This document shows positions 24,868 through 33,737 of a stretch of DNA of 64,000 nucleotides, piece by piece. Both the position numbers and the translations under genes were made by a program. The notes under the pieces were generated by a model, which had not been told where the DNA came from, did no database searches, and was given only the letters and a program-made list of their open reading frames with translations. Where the stretch lies: positions 124,001 to 188,000 of the forward strand of contig CAVQYE010000009.1 of the NCBI GenBank assembly GCA_963718065.1, written 5' to 3'. The stretch comes from CAVPGP01 sp963718065. Lineage in GTDB: Bacteria > Actinomycetota > Thermoleophilia > Gaiellales > Gaiellaceae. How positions within the stretch are numbered: position 1 is the first letter of the stretch; each line of letters starts with the position of its first letter.

Positions 24868-27105
24868 ATGTCACCACTCGGAAAGTCAAAGCACGTCGCG
24901 GCCCGCATGGGCCGTTGGTCGGCGAGTCACTGGAAGACCGCCACCTTTGGCTGGCTCGCGTTTGTGATCGCCGCTTTCGTGATCGGCAACGTCCTCGGCA
25001 CGAAGGCGCTCGACTCGAACACGAGCGGCCCCGGCGAGTCGGGCAAGGTCGCCCGGATCGCAGACAAGGAGTTCAAGACCAATATCGACGAGAAGATCCT
25101 GATCCAGAGCACCAGCCGCACCACCGCCGATCCTGCGTTCAAGGCGGCCGTTCAGGACGTCGCCCGCCGGATCGAGGTCAACGGCCTCGTCAAGGAAGTG
25201 CACACCCCGTACGAGCGCGGCGGCGCCGGCCTGGTCTCGAAGGACGGCCATTCCGCGCTGATCGACGTGAAGCTTCACTCCACCGATCTGGCCAAGGCCG
25301 ACGAGAACGTCGGCACCCTCCTCGCGATCACCGCCGGCGCGCAGAAGGCGCACTCCGGCTTTACGATCGAAGAGGTCGGCGACGCCTCGATCGACAAGGC
25401 CCTGAACGATCAGTTCGGCAAGGATCTCGGCAAGGCCGGGAAGCTCTCCCTCCCGGTGACGCTGGGGATCCTGCTCTTCGCATTCGGCGCGCTCGTCGCG
25501 GCAGGCATCCCGCTGCTGCTCGGCATCACCGCGGTCGTCGCGACGATGGGCCTCCTGTCGCTCCCGAGCCAGCTGATCCCGATGGACGAGAACATCTTCG
25601 CGATCATCCTGCTGATCGGCCTCGCGGTCGGCGTCGACTACTCGCTCTTCTACATGAAGCGCGAGCGCGAGGAACGCAAGGCAGGTCGCAGCGAGCGCGC
25701 AGCGCTCGAGGCCGCCGCAGCCACTTCCGGGCGGGCCGTCCTCATCTCCGGCCTCACCGTGATGGTTGCGATGGCGGGCATGTTCTTCACCGGCGACCAG
25801 ACCTTCGTCGGCTTCGGCATCGGCACGATGCTCGTCGTCGCAATGGCCGTCGTCGGCTCGCTCACCGTCCTGCCGGCGCTGCTTTCGCGTCTCGGCGACA
25901 ACGTCAACAAGGGTCGGGTTCCGCTCGGCCGCCGCTTCTGGAAGAAGAACGAGGCGAACGAAGGCCGTGTCTGGAACGCGATCCTCGACCGCGTCCTCAA
26001 GCACCCGAAGCTGTCCGTGGTGGCGTCGGCCGGCGTCCTGCTGGCGATCGCCGCCCCCGCGATCCAGATGAAGACCTCGATTCCGGGCCCCGAGACCTTC
26101 CCGACCTCGATCCCGGTCATGAAGAGCTATGGCAAGCTCCAGAAGGCGTTCCCGGGCGGCGAGATCCCCGCTCAGGTGCTCGTCAAGGCGGACAATGTCC
26201 ACTCGGCGAAGGTGCAGAGCGCCATCAACGCGATGGAGCAGAAGGCGCTCGCCACCGGCAAGCTGCACGAGCCGGTTGACGAGAGCTACAACAAGGCCGG
26301 CACGATCGCGGTGATCAACCTCCCGGTCGACGGCCAGGGCACCGACGACGCCTCCAACGAGTCCCTGCGCACGCTGCGCGAGGACGTGATCCCGGCGACG
26401 CTCGACAAGGAGCCGGCGATCGAGTTCGCAGGCGTGACCGGCCAGACCGCCGGCTCGTGGGACTTCAACCAGCAGATGAAGAGCTCGCTGCCGTACGTCT
26501 TCGGTTTCGTGCTCACCTTCGCCTTCGGGCTCCTGCTGGTCACGTTCCGCTCGATCGTGATCGCGGTCAAGGCGATCGTGCTGAACCTGCTCTCCGTGGC
26601 CGCCGCCTACGGCGTGCTGACCATGGTGTTCCAGCACGGCTGGGGCAAGGGCCTGCTCGGCGTCGAGTACACGGATGGGATCGTCGCGTTCCTGCCCATC
26701 TTCCTGTTCGTGATCCTCTTCGGGCTCTCGATGGACTACCACGTGTTCATCCTCAGCCGCGTCCGCGAGGCCTACGACCGGGGCATGAAGACCGAGGACG
26801 CAGTCGCATACGGCATCAAGTCGACCGCGTCGGTCGTGACGATGGCGGCGCTCGTGATGGTCTTCGTGTTCGGCATCTTCGGGACGCTCTCGATGCTGAT
26901 GCTGAAGCAGTTCGGCGTCGGCCTCGCGGCGGCTGTCCTGATCGACGCGACGATCGTCCGGGCCGTGCTCCTGCCGGCGACCATGAAGCTCCTTGGCGAC
27001 TGGAACTGGTACCTGCCGAAGTGGCTCGAGTGGCTGCCGCAGGTCAAGCCCGAGGAGTCCGCTCCCGCGCCCGCACAGCAGCCGGCATACGCCGACGCCG
27101 CTTAG
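24868..27105 (+). CDS. MmpL/RND-family membrane transporter
   Basis: A 745-residue proton-driven exporter of the MMPL family, in the cytoplasmic membrane, typically moving lipids, siderophores or hydrophobic toxins. The duplicated fold is clear: TM1 at about 26-45, a periplasmic loop to about 190, a five-helix bundle to about 345, TM7 at about 383-400, a second loop, and a second bundle to about 715. The proton-relay Asp-Tyr pairs of MmpL proteins are both present: Asp257-Tyr258 (GVDYSLF) and Asp623-Tyr624 (SMDYHVF). The periplasmic loops are short for lipid-exporting MmpL3. Start ATG 24868 has AAGGAG 11 bases upstream. A strong terminator follows. Substrate unknown. Confidence 0.92.
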   Translation: MSPLGKSKHVAARMGRWSASHWKTATFGWLAFVIAAFVIGNVLGTKALDSNTSGPGESGKVARIADKEFKTNIDEKILIQSTSRTTADPAFKAAVQDVARRIEVNGLVKEVHTPYERGGAGLVSKDGHSALIDVKLHSTDLAKADENVGTLLAITAGAQKAHSGFTIEEVGDASIDKALNDQFGKDLGKAGKLSLPVTLGILLFAFGALVAAGIPLLLGITAVVATMGLLSLPSQLIPMDENIFAIILLIGLAVGVDYSLFYMKREREERKAGRSERAALEAAAATSGRAVLISGLTVMVAMAGMFFTGDQTFVGFGIGTMLVVAMAVVGSLTVLPALLSRLGDNVNKGRVPLGRRFWKKNEANEGRVWNAILDRVLKHPKLSVVASAGVLLAIAAPAIQMKTSIPGPETFPTSIPVMKSYGKLQKAFPGGEIPAQVLVKADNVHSAKVQSAINAMEQKALATGKLHEPVDESYNKAGTIAVINLPVDGQGTDDASNESLRTLREDVIPATLDKEPAIEFAGVTGQTAGSWDFNQQMKSSLPYVFGFVLTFAFGLLLVTFRSIVIAVKAIVLNLLSVAAAYGVLTMVFQHGWGKGLLGVEYTDGIVAFLPIFLFVILFGLSMDYHVFILSRVREAYDRGMKTEDAVAYGIKSTASVVTMAALVMVFVFGIFGTLSMLMLKQFGVGLAAAVLIDATIVRAVLLPATMKLLGDWNWYLPKWLEWLPQVKPEESAPAPAQQPAYADAA

Positions 27106-27124
27106 CGGTTCCTCCCCTCCGAAC

Positions 27125-27153
27125 CGAAGGGCCCGCCTCGTGCGGGCCCTTCG
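27125..27153 (+). terminator. Rho-independent-type hairpin after MmpL-type gene
   Basis: Perfect 12-bp arms CGAAGGGCCCGC (27125-27136) and GCGGGCCCTTCG (27142-27153) with loop CTCGT, 20 bp past the stop, between convergent genes, so it could act both ways. Confidence 0.82.
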
Positions 27154-27175
27154 CCGTTCCGGGGCTTCGTCCCGG

Positions 27176-27787
27176 TCAGGCGAAGAGCTCGGCGTGCAGC
27201 TCCGGCCGGCCTTCCGGTCCGCCCGGGATGAAGCGGATCAGCGTCTCGCCGATCTCGACGGCGCCGCGGTCGGCCTCGAGGCCGAGCAGCGCGGCGAGCG
27301 CCTCGGCCTTCTCGGCGGGGTCGTCGGCCCGCAGTTGCAGCTCGCGCAGCGTCAGCGAGTCCGCCTCGGCCAGCAGCTCGTCGATCCAGTCCCGGGGCGG
27401 ATGAATCTCGAGCCGGTAGCCGGCGTTCGTCGCGACGAAGGTCCGGCGGCCGGCGTGCTCCTGGACGCGGAGGCGCCATTCCGCGGCGCGCGCCAGCACC
27501 TCCTCGAACTCTTCCTCGTCGAGCGCGACGCCGAGATGGTCGACCCGCGGGACGCGCCAGTGCCCCGGCTGGACGACGATGTTGACAGCGCCCTTCTCAA
27601 GCTCGGAGAGGCGAAGCTTGAAGCCGAGCTGGTCGAGCTCGTCCCACGCCACGCCGGACGCGTACGAGACCTGCTTGTCGCCGACGCGCCCGTGCCTCGC
27701 CACGAGGTTGAAATTGAGCTTCCCCACGTAACGGGCCTCCACTTGGCGAAGCAGGCTCGTCACCAGGTGGTAGTGGAAGACGCGCAC
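27176..27787 (-). CDS. VOC-superfamily (glyoxalase/bleomycin-resistance fold) protein
   Basis: 203 residues with the paired beta-alpha-beta3 pattern of VOC proteins: HYHLVTS at the first strand, DHLGVALDEEEF opening the second motif, and RLEIHPP where the metal-ligand Glu is expected, followed by a partial further VOC-like unit (ELQLRADDP...LLGLE). Probably a metal-dependent enzyme on small molecules or a binding protein; substrate unknown. It heads a leftward set with GDYXXLXY and DUF2157 genes downstream of their reading direction, with no overlap. Confidence 0.6.
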   Translation of the reverse strand: MRVFHYHLVTSLLRQVEARYVGKLNFNLVARHGRVGDKQVSYASGVAWDELDQLGFKLRLSELEKGAVNIVVQPGHWRVPRVDHLGVALDEEEFEEVLARAAEWRLRVQEHAGRRTFVATNAGYRLEIHPPRDWIDELLAEADSLTLRELQLRADDPAEKAEALAALLGLEADRGAVEIGETLIRFIPGGPEGRPELHAELFA

Positions 27788-27796
27788 GGCGAGGTT

Positions 27797-28252
27797 CTAT
27801 CGAATCACGAGGCCTTCGAGCCGCGCGCGGCCGTCGCCGGCGAGCGCCACTCGCGCGTAGAGGCGGTGGGAGAACATGGCGTTCTCGTAGCGTCGCGCCT
27901 CACCCTCCGGGACGTAGAACGTCTCGATGCCGTACTCGATCCGCCCCGTGCCGTTGGAGCGGCCGCGGATGAACGTGCCGCCGTCTGGCTTCTCGGTGGA
28001 AGCGATGTCGCCCGTCCAGGCGTCGCCGTCCCGGTAGAGCCGCACATACGCCGTCCCGGCCGGGGCCTGGAGGCTCGTGATCCCGTACGTGAGCGCGACG
28101 TACTCGCCACGCATCACGTCGTGCGGGTCGATCGGCCGCACCTGGATCAGCACGTGCCGTTTGGCCGGGAACGCCTCGTTCCAACCGGCCATTCCGAGCG
28201 GGACGAGCGCTTGCAGGCCGACGAGGAGCCAGAAGGCGAGCCGGCGCGTCAC
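27797..28252 (-). CDS. GDYXXLXY-domain protein
   Basis: 151 residues starting at GTG 28252 (MTRRLAFWLLVGLQALVPLG), with an N-terminal membrane anchor. The signature GDYXXLXY appears as MRGEYVALTYGI (Glu replacing Asp), preceded by VRPIDPHDV. Members are almost always encoded beside DUF2157/DUF4401 membrane proteins, as here: its start overlaps that gene's stop (GTGA). The pair probably forms a membrane complex facing the cell envelope; biochemical role unknown. Confidence 0.83.
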   Translation of the reverse strand: MTRRLAFWLLVGLQALVPLGMAGWNEAFPAKRHVLIQVRPIDPHDVMRGEYVALTYGITSLQAPAGTAYVRLYRDGDAWTGDIASTEKPDGGTFIRGRSNGTGRIEYGIETFYVPEGEARRYENAMFSHRLYARVALAGDGRARLEGLVIR

Positions 28253-29385
28253 GTTCGCATCCTCCCGACGAGCTGCGAGCGGCCTCGCTCGAGCGACCAG
28301 GCGAGCGCCAGCAGGAGGACTCCTGTGAGAACGAACGCGCCGGAGCGGGGCAGCATCCGGCCAAAGAGATCGAAGAAGCGGGCCACGAGCTCGATGCCGA
28401 CGAAGAGGACGCCCAGGTTGACGAGCCATTCCTCGTCGGCGTCGACTCCGGCCGCGATCAGGCCGAAGGCGAGCAGGCCGAACGCGACGATGTAGAAGCC
28501 ACGGTGCACCTCGACGAGAGCGGGGAGCAGGCCGAGCGCTGCGACGGCCACGACGCCGGCGGCTTCCCAGCGGCGTGTGCGGGCGAGCGCGGCGGCGCCG
28601 AGCAGCGTCGCCGCGGTGAGCGCGATCGCGAACGCGGCGGTCTTCGTGTCGGCGAGCGGGTGCTCCTGGCGCAGCTCGTGCGTAACGTCGTCGAACGAGA
28701 AGACGAAGAGCGGCACCGAGACGAAGAGCACGCCGAGCCCGCGCATCGGGGCGGCGAAGCCGAGCGGCTGCAGGCGCGACGTGAACCCCGTGCCGAGCGC
28801 ATAGAGCGCCGAGCCGTACAGCACGGCGAGCGGCCCGAGCGCGGCGCCGGCCTGCGAGTCGGAGAGCGTGAAGAAGAGCTCGTGCCCCTGCCACGCCGCC
28901 AGGAGGACGATCGCGAGGACCGCCAGCGGCTGCGAGCGCCAAAGGACCGCCATCGACCCGGCCGCGCCCGTCCAGAGCAGGAAGGCCAGCGGATCGTGCG
29001 TCGAGACGTTGTACATCTGGCCGACCAGGAAGACGCTCGTGCCGAAGAGCAGCACTCCGAGGACGGCGAGCGCGTGGGCGATCGGCGGCCGCGTGTCGCG
29101 CAGTCGGTCGGCGCCTGCGTAGGTCGCGACGAGCGTTGCGACGAGGAGCAGCAGCCGCGTCCAGCGCGGGATCCCATCCCAGTTCGCGGCGAAGAAGAGA
29201 ATCACGCCGAGCCCGACGACGATTGCGCCGACGATGGCGAGCACGACGACGATCCGTGCCCGGTGCTCGTCACGTGTCGTCCCGCGGTACCGCTCGCGGA
29301 TCGCCTCGGCCTGCTCGGCGCTGACGAGCCCCTCCGTCACCCAGGCGCTGAGCTCCGTTTTCAGCCGCTCGTGAAACGCTGCCAT
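28249..29385 (-). CDS. DUF2157 polytopic membrane protein
   Basis: 378 residues. A soluble N-terminal helix bundle (LKTELSAWVTEGLVSAEQ, residues 7-24) typical of DUF2157 precedes about eleven hydrophobic segments from residue 45 to the end (for example VVLAIVGAIVVGLGVILFFAANW). It is translationally coupled to the GDYXXLXY gene. Start ATG 29385. The function of this family is not established; it is divergent from the CtaG operon. Confidence 0.85.
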   Translation of the reverse strand: MAAFHERLKTELSAWVTEGLVSAEQAEAIRERYRGTTRDEHRARIVVVLAIVGAIVVGLGVILFFAANWDGIPRWTRLLLLVATLVATYAGADRLRDTRPPIAHALAVLGVLLFGTSVFLVGQMYNVSTHDPLAFLLWTGAAGSMAVLWRSQPLAVLAIVLLAAWQGHELFFTLSDSQAGAALGPLAVLYGSALYALGTGFTSRLQPLGFAAPMRGLGVLFVSVPLFVFSFDDVTHELRQEHPLADTKTAAFAIALTAATLLGAAALARTRRWEAAGVVAVAALGLLPALVEVHRGFYIVAFGLLAFGLIAAGVDADEEWLVNLGVLFVGIELVARFFDLFGRMLPRSGAFVLTGVLLLALAWSLERGRSQLVGRMRT

Positions 29386-29477
29386 GGTCGCGTCATACCC
29401 CCGTTGCCACGGAATAACGACAGCGCAGTCGACAAGCGGCGGCCAGGCTTCGATGAGCGGCTGCCTACACTGGCCGC

Positions 29478-30326
29478 GTGACCGGCCCCTCGCTCCTCAC
29501 GAGCTGGAACATCGAGCCGCTGCAGCTGCTGCCGACGGCGATCGTCGCGGCGATGTACACGACCCGCGTGCGGACGCTGGCGAAGCGCGGCACGCCGGTC
29601 GCACGCTGGCGGCAGGGTCTCTTCTGGCTCGGGATGGCGCTCGTGCTCGTGGCGCTCGTCTCGCCGCTCGACGCCTTCGCCGAGCAGGAGTTCTTCTCGG
29701 CCCACATGCTCCAGCACGTCCTGCTCGGCGACCTCGCACCGCTCTGCTTCGTCGTTGCGCTGACCGGTCCCGTGCTGCGTCCCGTGCTGCGGCTGAAGGC
29801 CGTCGACCGGCTGCGCGTGCTCACCCATCCGCTCGTCGCGCTGCCGGTGTGGGCGGTCAACCTCTACGCCTGGCACGTGCCGTTCCTCTACCAGGCGGCG
29901 CTCCACCACAGCGCCTTGCACGCGCTCGAGCACTTCATGTTCTTCACCTGTGGAGCCTTGATGTGGGCGCCGGTCGTCGAGACCCTGCCTGCGCCGGAGT
30001 GGTTCGGGACGGGCGCCAAGCTCGGCTACATCGCGGCCGTGCGGCTGGTCGAGACGCTGCTCGGAAACGTCTTTCTCTGGTCGGGCAAGGTCTTCTATCC
30101 GTTTTACGACGGCGGTCGCGGGCTCTCCGCTCTCCAGGACCAGGGTCTCGCCGGCGCCGTGATGATGGGGGAGGGGTCGCTGGTCACGATCGCCGCGCTC
30201 GCCTGGCTGTTCCTACGCCTCGGAGCGGAGGGTGAGCTGCGCCAGCGCCTGCTCGAGGAGGGGCTCGACCCGCGCGCGGTCAGGCGTGCGGTTCGCTACG
30301 GGCGGGGTAAGGAGCTTCAGGTCTGA
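29478..30326 (+). CDS. ctaG: Cytochrome c oxidase assembly protein, CtaG (caa3 type)
   Basis: 282 residues with seven or so membrane segments, matching the caa3-type CtaG family (PF09678) that assists assembly of the copper centre of terminal oxidase. Conserved histidines lie in HMLQHVLLGD, LYAWHVPFLY, HHSALHALEHFMFF, with ALMWAPVVE. GTG 29478 is the start. It overlaps the HAD gene by one base (TGATG). Oxidase subunits themselves are not in the window. Confidence 0.87.
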   Translation: MTGPSLLTSWNIEPLQLLPTAIVAAMYTTRVRTLAKRGTPVARWRQGLFWLGMALVLVALVSPLDAFAEQEFFSAHMLQHVLLGDLAPLCFVVALTGPVLRPVLRLKAVDRLRVLTHPLVALPVWAVNLYAWHVPFLYQAALHHSALHALEHFMFFTCGALMWAPVVETLPAPEWFGTGAKLGYIAAVRLVETLLGNVFLWSGKVFYPFYDGGRGLSALQDQGLAGAVMMGEGSLVTIAALAWLFLRLGAEGELRQRLLEEGLDPRAVRRAVRYGRGKELQV

Positions 30327-30985
30327 TGATTTCCGCGCTCCTCTTCGACTTCGATGGTCTGGTGCTCGACACGGAGGGCCCGTCGTATCGCGCCTGGGTG
30401 GAGGTGTACGAGCGCCACGGGCACGACCTGAGCCTCGATGTCTGGTCGGCCGCGATCGGGACGATCAACGGCTTCGACCCGCTGACGCACCTCCAGGGCC
30501 TCGGCGTCTCGCTCGACGAGCAGGCGCAGGAGGCGCGCAGGCAGCGCGATCTAGAGCTCTGCGACATCGAGGAGATGCGTCCAGGCGTCGTCGAGCTGCT
30601 CGACGAGGCGGACCGGCGCGGGCTCGCGACGGCGATCGTCTCGTCCTCGAGCGACTGGTGGATCGAGCGGCACCTCGAGCCGCGCGGGCTCCTCGACCGC
30701 TTCGACGTGATGATCTGCGCGAACGGCGACGAGGAGCGGGCGAAGCCGCGGCCGACGCTCTATCTCGAGGCGCTCGACCGGCTGGCCGTGCCGGCGGCCG
30801 AGGCGGTCGCCTTCGAGGACTCGCCGAACGGCGCCAAGGCCGCCAAGGCGGCGCGGATCTTCTGCATCGCCGTCCCGAACGAGGTCACCGGCACGCTCGA
30901 TCTGTCCGTCGCCGACCGCGTTGTCGCCTCGCTCGCAGACGTCGATCTGGACCGGCTCGGGGAGGATCTGCAGGCACGCCGCTGA
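30326..30985 (+). CDS. HAD-superfamily hydrolase (beta-phosphoglucomutase/phosphatase-like)
   Basis: 219 residues with all HAD motifs: nucleophile and acid in LLFDFDGLVLDTEG (motif I), VSSSS (motif II), Lys in RAKPRPTLY (motif III) and Asp pair in AFEDSPNGAKAA (motif IV). The helical cap between motif I and II (about residues 16-85) places it with beta-phosphoglucomutase/YcjU-like or sugar-phosphate phosphatases. Cytoplasmic. Coupled to ctaG upstream, though a functional link is doubtful; substrate unknown. Confidence 0.88.
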   Translation: MISALLFDFDGLVLDTEGPSYRAWVEVYERHGHDLSLDVWSAAIGTINGFDPLTHLQGLGVSLDEQAQEARRQRDLELCDIEEMRPGVVELLDEADRRGLATAIVSSSSDWWIERHLEPRGLLDRFDVMICANGDEERAKPRPTLYLEALDRLAVPAAEAVAFEDSPNGAKAAKAARIFCIAVPNEVTGTLDLSVADRVVASLADVDLDRLGEDLQARR

Positions 30986-31002
30986 ACTCGCACGGCACTG
31001 CT

Positions 31003-31422
31003 GTGCGATCAACAGGTGTGCATCACGTCGACCTGGTCGTCTCCTCGATCGCGCGCAGCCTGCCGTTCTACCGGGATCTCCTCGGTCCGCTCGGCTGGCA
31101 CGGCATCAGCGAGGTCGAGGGCGAACGGGGCGAGACGATCTACTACCTCTGGGGTCCCGGCACCGAGATCGGCCTCCGCCAGGCCGAGAGCAGGCGCGAC
31201 AGCCCGGTCGACCGCTACGAGCCGGGCCTGCACCATCTTTGCCTCGAAGCGGTGTCGCGCAGCCTCGTCGACGAACGCGCCGAGTGGCTGCGCGCGCAGG
31301 GCGCCGAGATCGAGAGCGGGCCACAGGAGTACGGCTACACCCTCGGCTACTACGCGGTCTTCTTCTACGACCCGGACGGTCTCAAGCTCGAGATCGTCCA
31401 CGTCCCCGGCCACGCGGCATGA
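31003..31422 (+). CDS. VOC-family protein (glyoxalase/dioxygenase fold)
   Basis: About 139 residues from GTG 31003 (VRSTGVHHVDLVV); GTG 31018 is an equally plausible start. One complete VOC unit pair: metal ligands likely in HHVDLVV, PGLHHLCLE and LKLEIVHV, with the FYDPDGLKLEI ending characteristic of glyoxalase-like dioxygenases. It follows the HAD gene by 17 bp. Substrate unknown. Confidence 0.78.
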   Translation: MRSTGVHHVDLVVSSIARSLPFYRDLLGPLGWHGISEVEGERGETIYYLWGPGTEIGLRQAESRRDSPVDRYEPGLHHLCLEAVSRSLVDERAEWLRAQGAEIESGPQEYGYTLGYYAVFFYDPDGLKLEIVHVPGHAA

Positions 31423-31452
31423 CGCCCGTTCGGCCCGATGAAAGGAATCACC

Positions 31453-31698
31453 ATGGCCACTGATCCCACCGATCGCCCCGGCACGACTTTCGCCTCGAAC
31501 TTCGACGTGGCACGCCTGCCGGTCCCCGGCAACGCCGAGTTCCTCTTCTGGCTCGTGGCGATCCTGCTCGTCGCGATCGTCGCGCTGTTCGCAGACTCGG
31601 TCGCCTCGCCCCAGTGGGTCGACTTCGCAAAGTGGGTGTCGGCGGCGTACCTGATCTCACGCGGGATCGCGAAGGCGAGCCGCGTGCTCGAGCACTAG
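31453..31698 (+). CDS. Small membrane protein (81 aa)
   Basis: Start ATG 31453 has AAAGGA (31442-31447) nearby. A polar N-terminus of about 30 residues leads into one strong membrane helix (FLFWLVAILLVAIVALFAD, about 33-51) and a short amphipathic tail ending SRVLEH. I do not recognise the family; similar small membrane proteins are common in actinobacteria. It is followed by a perfect 13-bp hairpin. Confidence 0.68.
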   Translation: MATDPTDRPGTTFASNFDVARLPVPGNAEFLFWLVAILLVAIVALFADSVASPQWVDFAKWVSAAYLISRGIAKASRVLEH

Positions 31699-31710
31699 TC
31701 GCTTTCTCCC

Positions 31711-31742
31711 GGCATGTCCCGGCGGCCGCGCCGGGACATGCC
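31711..31742 (+). terminator. Long perfect hairpin, candidate terminator (GGGACATG core)
   Basis: Arms GGCATGTCCCGGC (31711-31723) and GCCGGGACATGCC (31730-31742) with loop GGCCGC, 12 bp beyond the small membrane protein stop. The arms carry the same CATGTCCC/GGGACATG core as the dispersed repeats at 7.7 and 22.7 kb, so it may be a shortened copy serving as a terminator. Confidence 0.65.
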
Positions 31743-31786
31743 CATCAGCCGGCATGGGCGGATCAGCGTGATGAAAGATGCCGGGC

Positions 31787-32245
31787 ATGGCTGAACCCGG
31801 TTGCGTGTTCTGCGATCTGACCCAGTTCCGTGCGGCCGACGTCTGCTTCGAGAACGACTACTGCCTGTACGCCTCGACGCGCGACCCCCGCGACCCGCCC
31901 GACGTGCTGCCGGGGTGCGGCGTCATCATCCCGATCGCGCATCGCCTGTCGCCGTTCGACTTCACGCCTGAGGAGTGGACGGCGACGCACGAGCTGCTCC
32001 TGCAGGCGAAGGCCGCACAGGACGAACGCCTCGCACCGGACGGCTACATGCTCGTCTGGAACTGCTACTCGGAGCTCGACGGGCACTTCCACCACGCGCA
32101 CCTGCACGTCATCCCGCGCTTCGACGACGAGCCACTCGCGGACATGGGCGGCCGCTCCGCGGTCAAGGTGCCGGAGAACCGGCGTCCCGATCCCTCCCGG
32201 CCTGGGAACGGGCGCGCGCAGGGTTTCGGGCCGACTGCTGACTGA
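31787..32245 (+). CDS. HIT-family nucleotide-binding hydrolase
   Basis: 152 residues from ATG 31787 (ATG 31778 also possible). The histidine-triad motif H-phi-H-phi-H is HHAHLHVIP, preceded by SELDGHF; an N-terminal CVFCDL suggests a zinc half-site as in HIT hydrolases. Expected to cleave nucleotide-phosphoramidate or dinucleoside-polyphosphate bonds in the cytoplasm. Ends with a short basic tail. Confidence 0.85.
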   Translation: MAEPGCVFCDLTQFRAADVCFENDYCLYASTRDPRDPPDVLPGCGVIIPIAHRLSPFDFTPEEWTATHELLLQAKAAQDERLAPDGYMLVWNCYSELDGHFHHAHLHVIPRFDDEPLADMGGRSAVKVPENRRPDPSRPGNGRAQGFGPTAD

Positions 32246-32288
32246 GCGGCGCCGGCGATCGGACAGGCCCGGCAAGCCGCGCACCAGC

Positions 32289-33237
32289 GTGATCGGCGAC
32301 TATTTCCCGCATCGGGACTCCCCTGATCTACCAGCACCCGCTTGCGTATCTCCTCGGCCTCGAGGGGCTCGCGCTGCTTCGTGCTTTCTCCGGTGCGTAC
32401 GACCGGGAGTTCACCCTCGCCCGGTTCCAGGAGATCGAGGCGCTGCTCCGGTCGGCGGAGCGTTTGGGCGACGGGATCGACGCGCGCCCGATCACGACGC
32501 AGGAAGGTTATGAGCAGTGGGCGCCGTTCTACGACGAGCCGGGGAATCAACTCCTCGACATCGAGCAGCCGATCGTGCGCGAGATCCTCGACGGCCTGCC
32601 TGTCGGGCTCGCCCTCGACGCCGCGTGCGGGACCGGGCGGCACACCGCCTACCTCGCATCGCTCGGCCACAAGGTGATCGGAGTCGACAGCTCTCCCGCC
32701 ATGCTTGCGCTCGCTCGCGCCAAGGTGCCCGAGGCCGAGTTCCACGAGGCAGACGTGCTTGACGTGCCGCTTCCCGACGCTTCTGTCGATGTCGTCGTCT
32801 GCGCAATCGCTCTCAGCCACGTGGCGGACCTCGGGCGGGCGCTGGCGGAGTTCGTCCGCGTCCTCCGGCCGGAGGGGCACCTGGTGCTCTCCGACTCGCG
32901 CGGCCTGATCGGAGACATCGGCCTGCCGCTGGTGCGGGTCGGCCCTGAAGGCGAGCTCGGGTACATGCAGACCTGGAGCCGCCTGGCGAGCGACTACCTC
33001 GCAGCCGCTCTCCCGCTCGGTCTCCAGGTCCGCCGCTGCGAGGAGCCGCGGCGGCCGTCACCGCTCCTCGGCGATGACGGCACGGATCTCTATGACGGCG
33101 ACCGGCCGCCGGACTTCGTCCCGGGGGATCCTCCGAACATCTGGTCGTTGCACCACCTGGCCATCGCCGCCACGAACGCCGCCTGGCAGGGAAACCCGGC
33201 GGCGATCGTCTGGCACTTCCAGCTCGCCGCGGGTTAA
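32289..33237 (+). CDS. Class I SAM-dependent methyltransferase (start disrupted)
   Basis: The SAM fold is clear: motif I ALDAACGTGRHTAYLA, VDSSPAML, DVLDVPLPDASVDVVVCA (motifs II/III), LRPEGHLVLSD. Coding similarity continues upstream of the first start-like codon in frame (TTG 32464): GTPLIYQHPLAYLLG and LARFQEIEALLRSAERLG are read from 32314. The in-frame window opens at 32293 with no ATG, GTG or TTG before 32464. GTG 32289 in another frame (VIGDYFPH) would join with a single indel near 32310, my preferred reading; an ATC or ATT start is the alternative. About 310 residues. Substrate unknown. Ends convergently on the SRPBCC gene at TTAA. Confidence 0.75.
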
Positions 33238-33737
33238 GTCGTAGCGGCCGACGTGCTCGCGAGTGACGCGGCGAGGCGATTGACGGTGTCGCGCCAGCCG
33301 TCCGGGGCGTAGTCGAACCACTGCGGCATCGGGCCGTCGTGGATGCTCGGCGGGAGCTCGACGGTGAGGGTCATCTCGGTGCCGCCGCCGGCCTGGGACA
33401 GCGTCACGGTGACGAGCGGGCTGTCGTCGAGCCGGCTCGGGTCGAGCTCGGGCCAGCCGCCGGTTGCGCCCCAGGCGAACACGAGCTTCTCGTCGGGCAC
33501 GATCTCGCGGTAGACGCCGCCGGTGAAGTAGGCCGTGGACTCGTTAATCACCATGTGCTGGCGCCAGACGCCGCCGACGCGCAGGTCGAGCTCGATCGGC
33601 TCGGTCGGTACCGGCTGTTCGTCGTTGTAGAACCAGTCGAGGTGATCGGGGTCGGTCCAGGCTCGGAAGACGTCGGCGGGAGGAGCATCGAGCTTCCAAG
33701 TGAGGGTGAACTCGCGCGGCGTGCGGTCGGTGGTCAT
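33234..33737 (-). CDS. SRPBCC / AHSA1-domain protein
   Basis: 167 residues, start ATG 33737 overlapping the ArsR stop (ATGA). The activator-of-Hsp90-ATPase-1-like fold is indicated by FTLTWKLDAPPADVFRAWTD, DLRVGGVWRQHM, YREIVPDEKLVFAW and a C-terminal helix DGWRDTVNRLAASL. Such proteins bind hydrophobic ligands in a helix-grip cavity and are very often encoded with an ArsR-type repressor, exactly as here. Ligand unknown. Confidence 0.87.
   Translation of the reverse strand: MTTDRTPREFTLTWKLDAPPADVFRAWTDPDHLDWFYNDEQPVPTEPIELDLRVGGVWRQHMVINESTAYFTGGVYREIVPDEKLVFAWGATGGWPELDPSRLDDSPLVTVTLSQAGGGTEMTLTVELPPSIHDGPMPQWFDYAPDGWRDTVNRLAASLASTSAATT

Noticed and set aside
24886..26742. A 618-codon antisense frame under the MmpL-type transporter
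   Set aside because: Low-complexity Asp/Arg/His composition and no start context; the transporter on the other strand is unambiguous.
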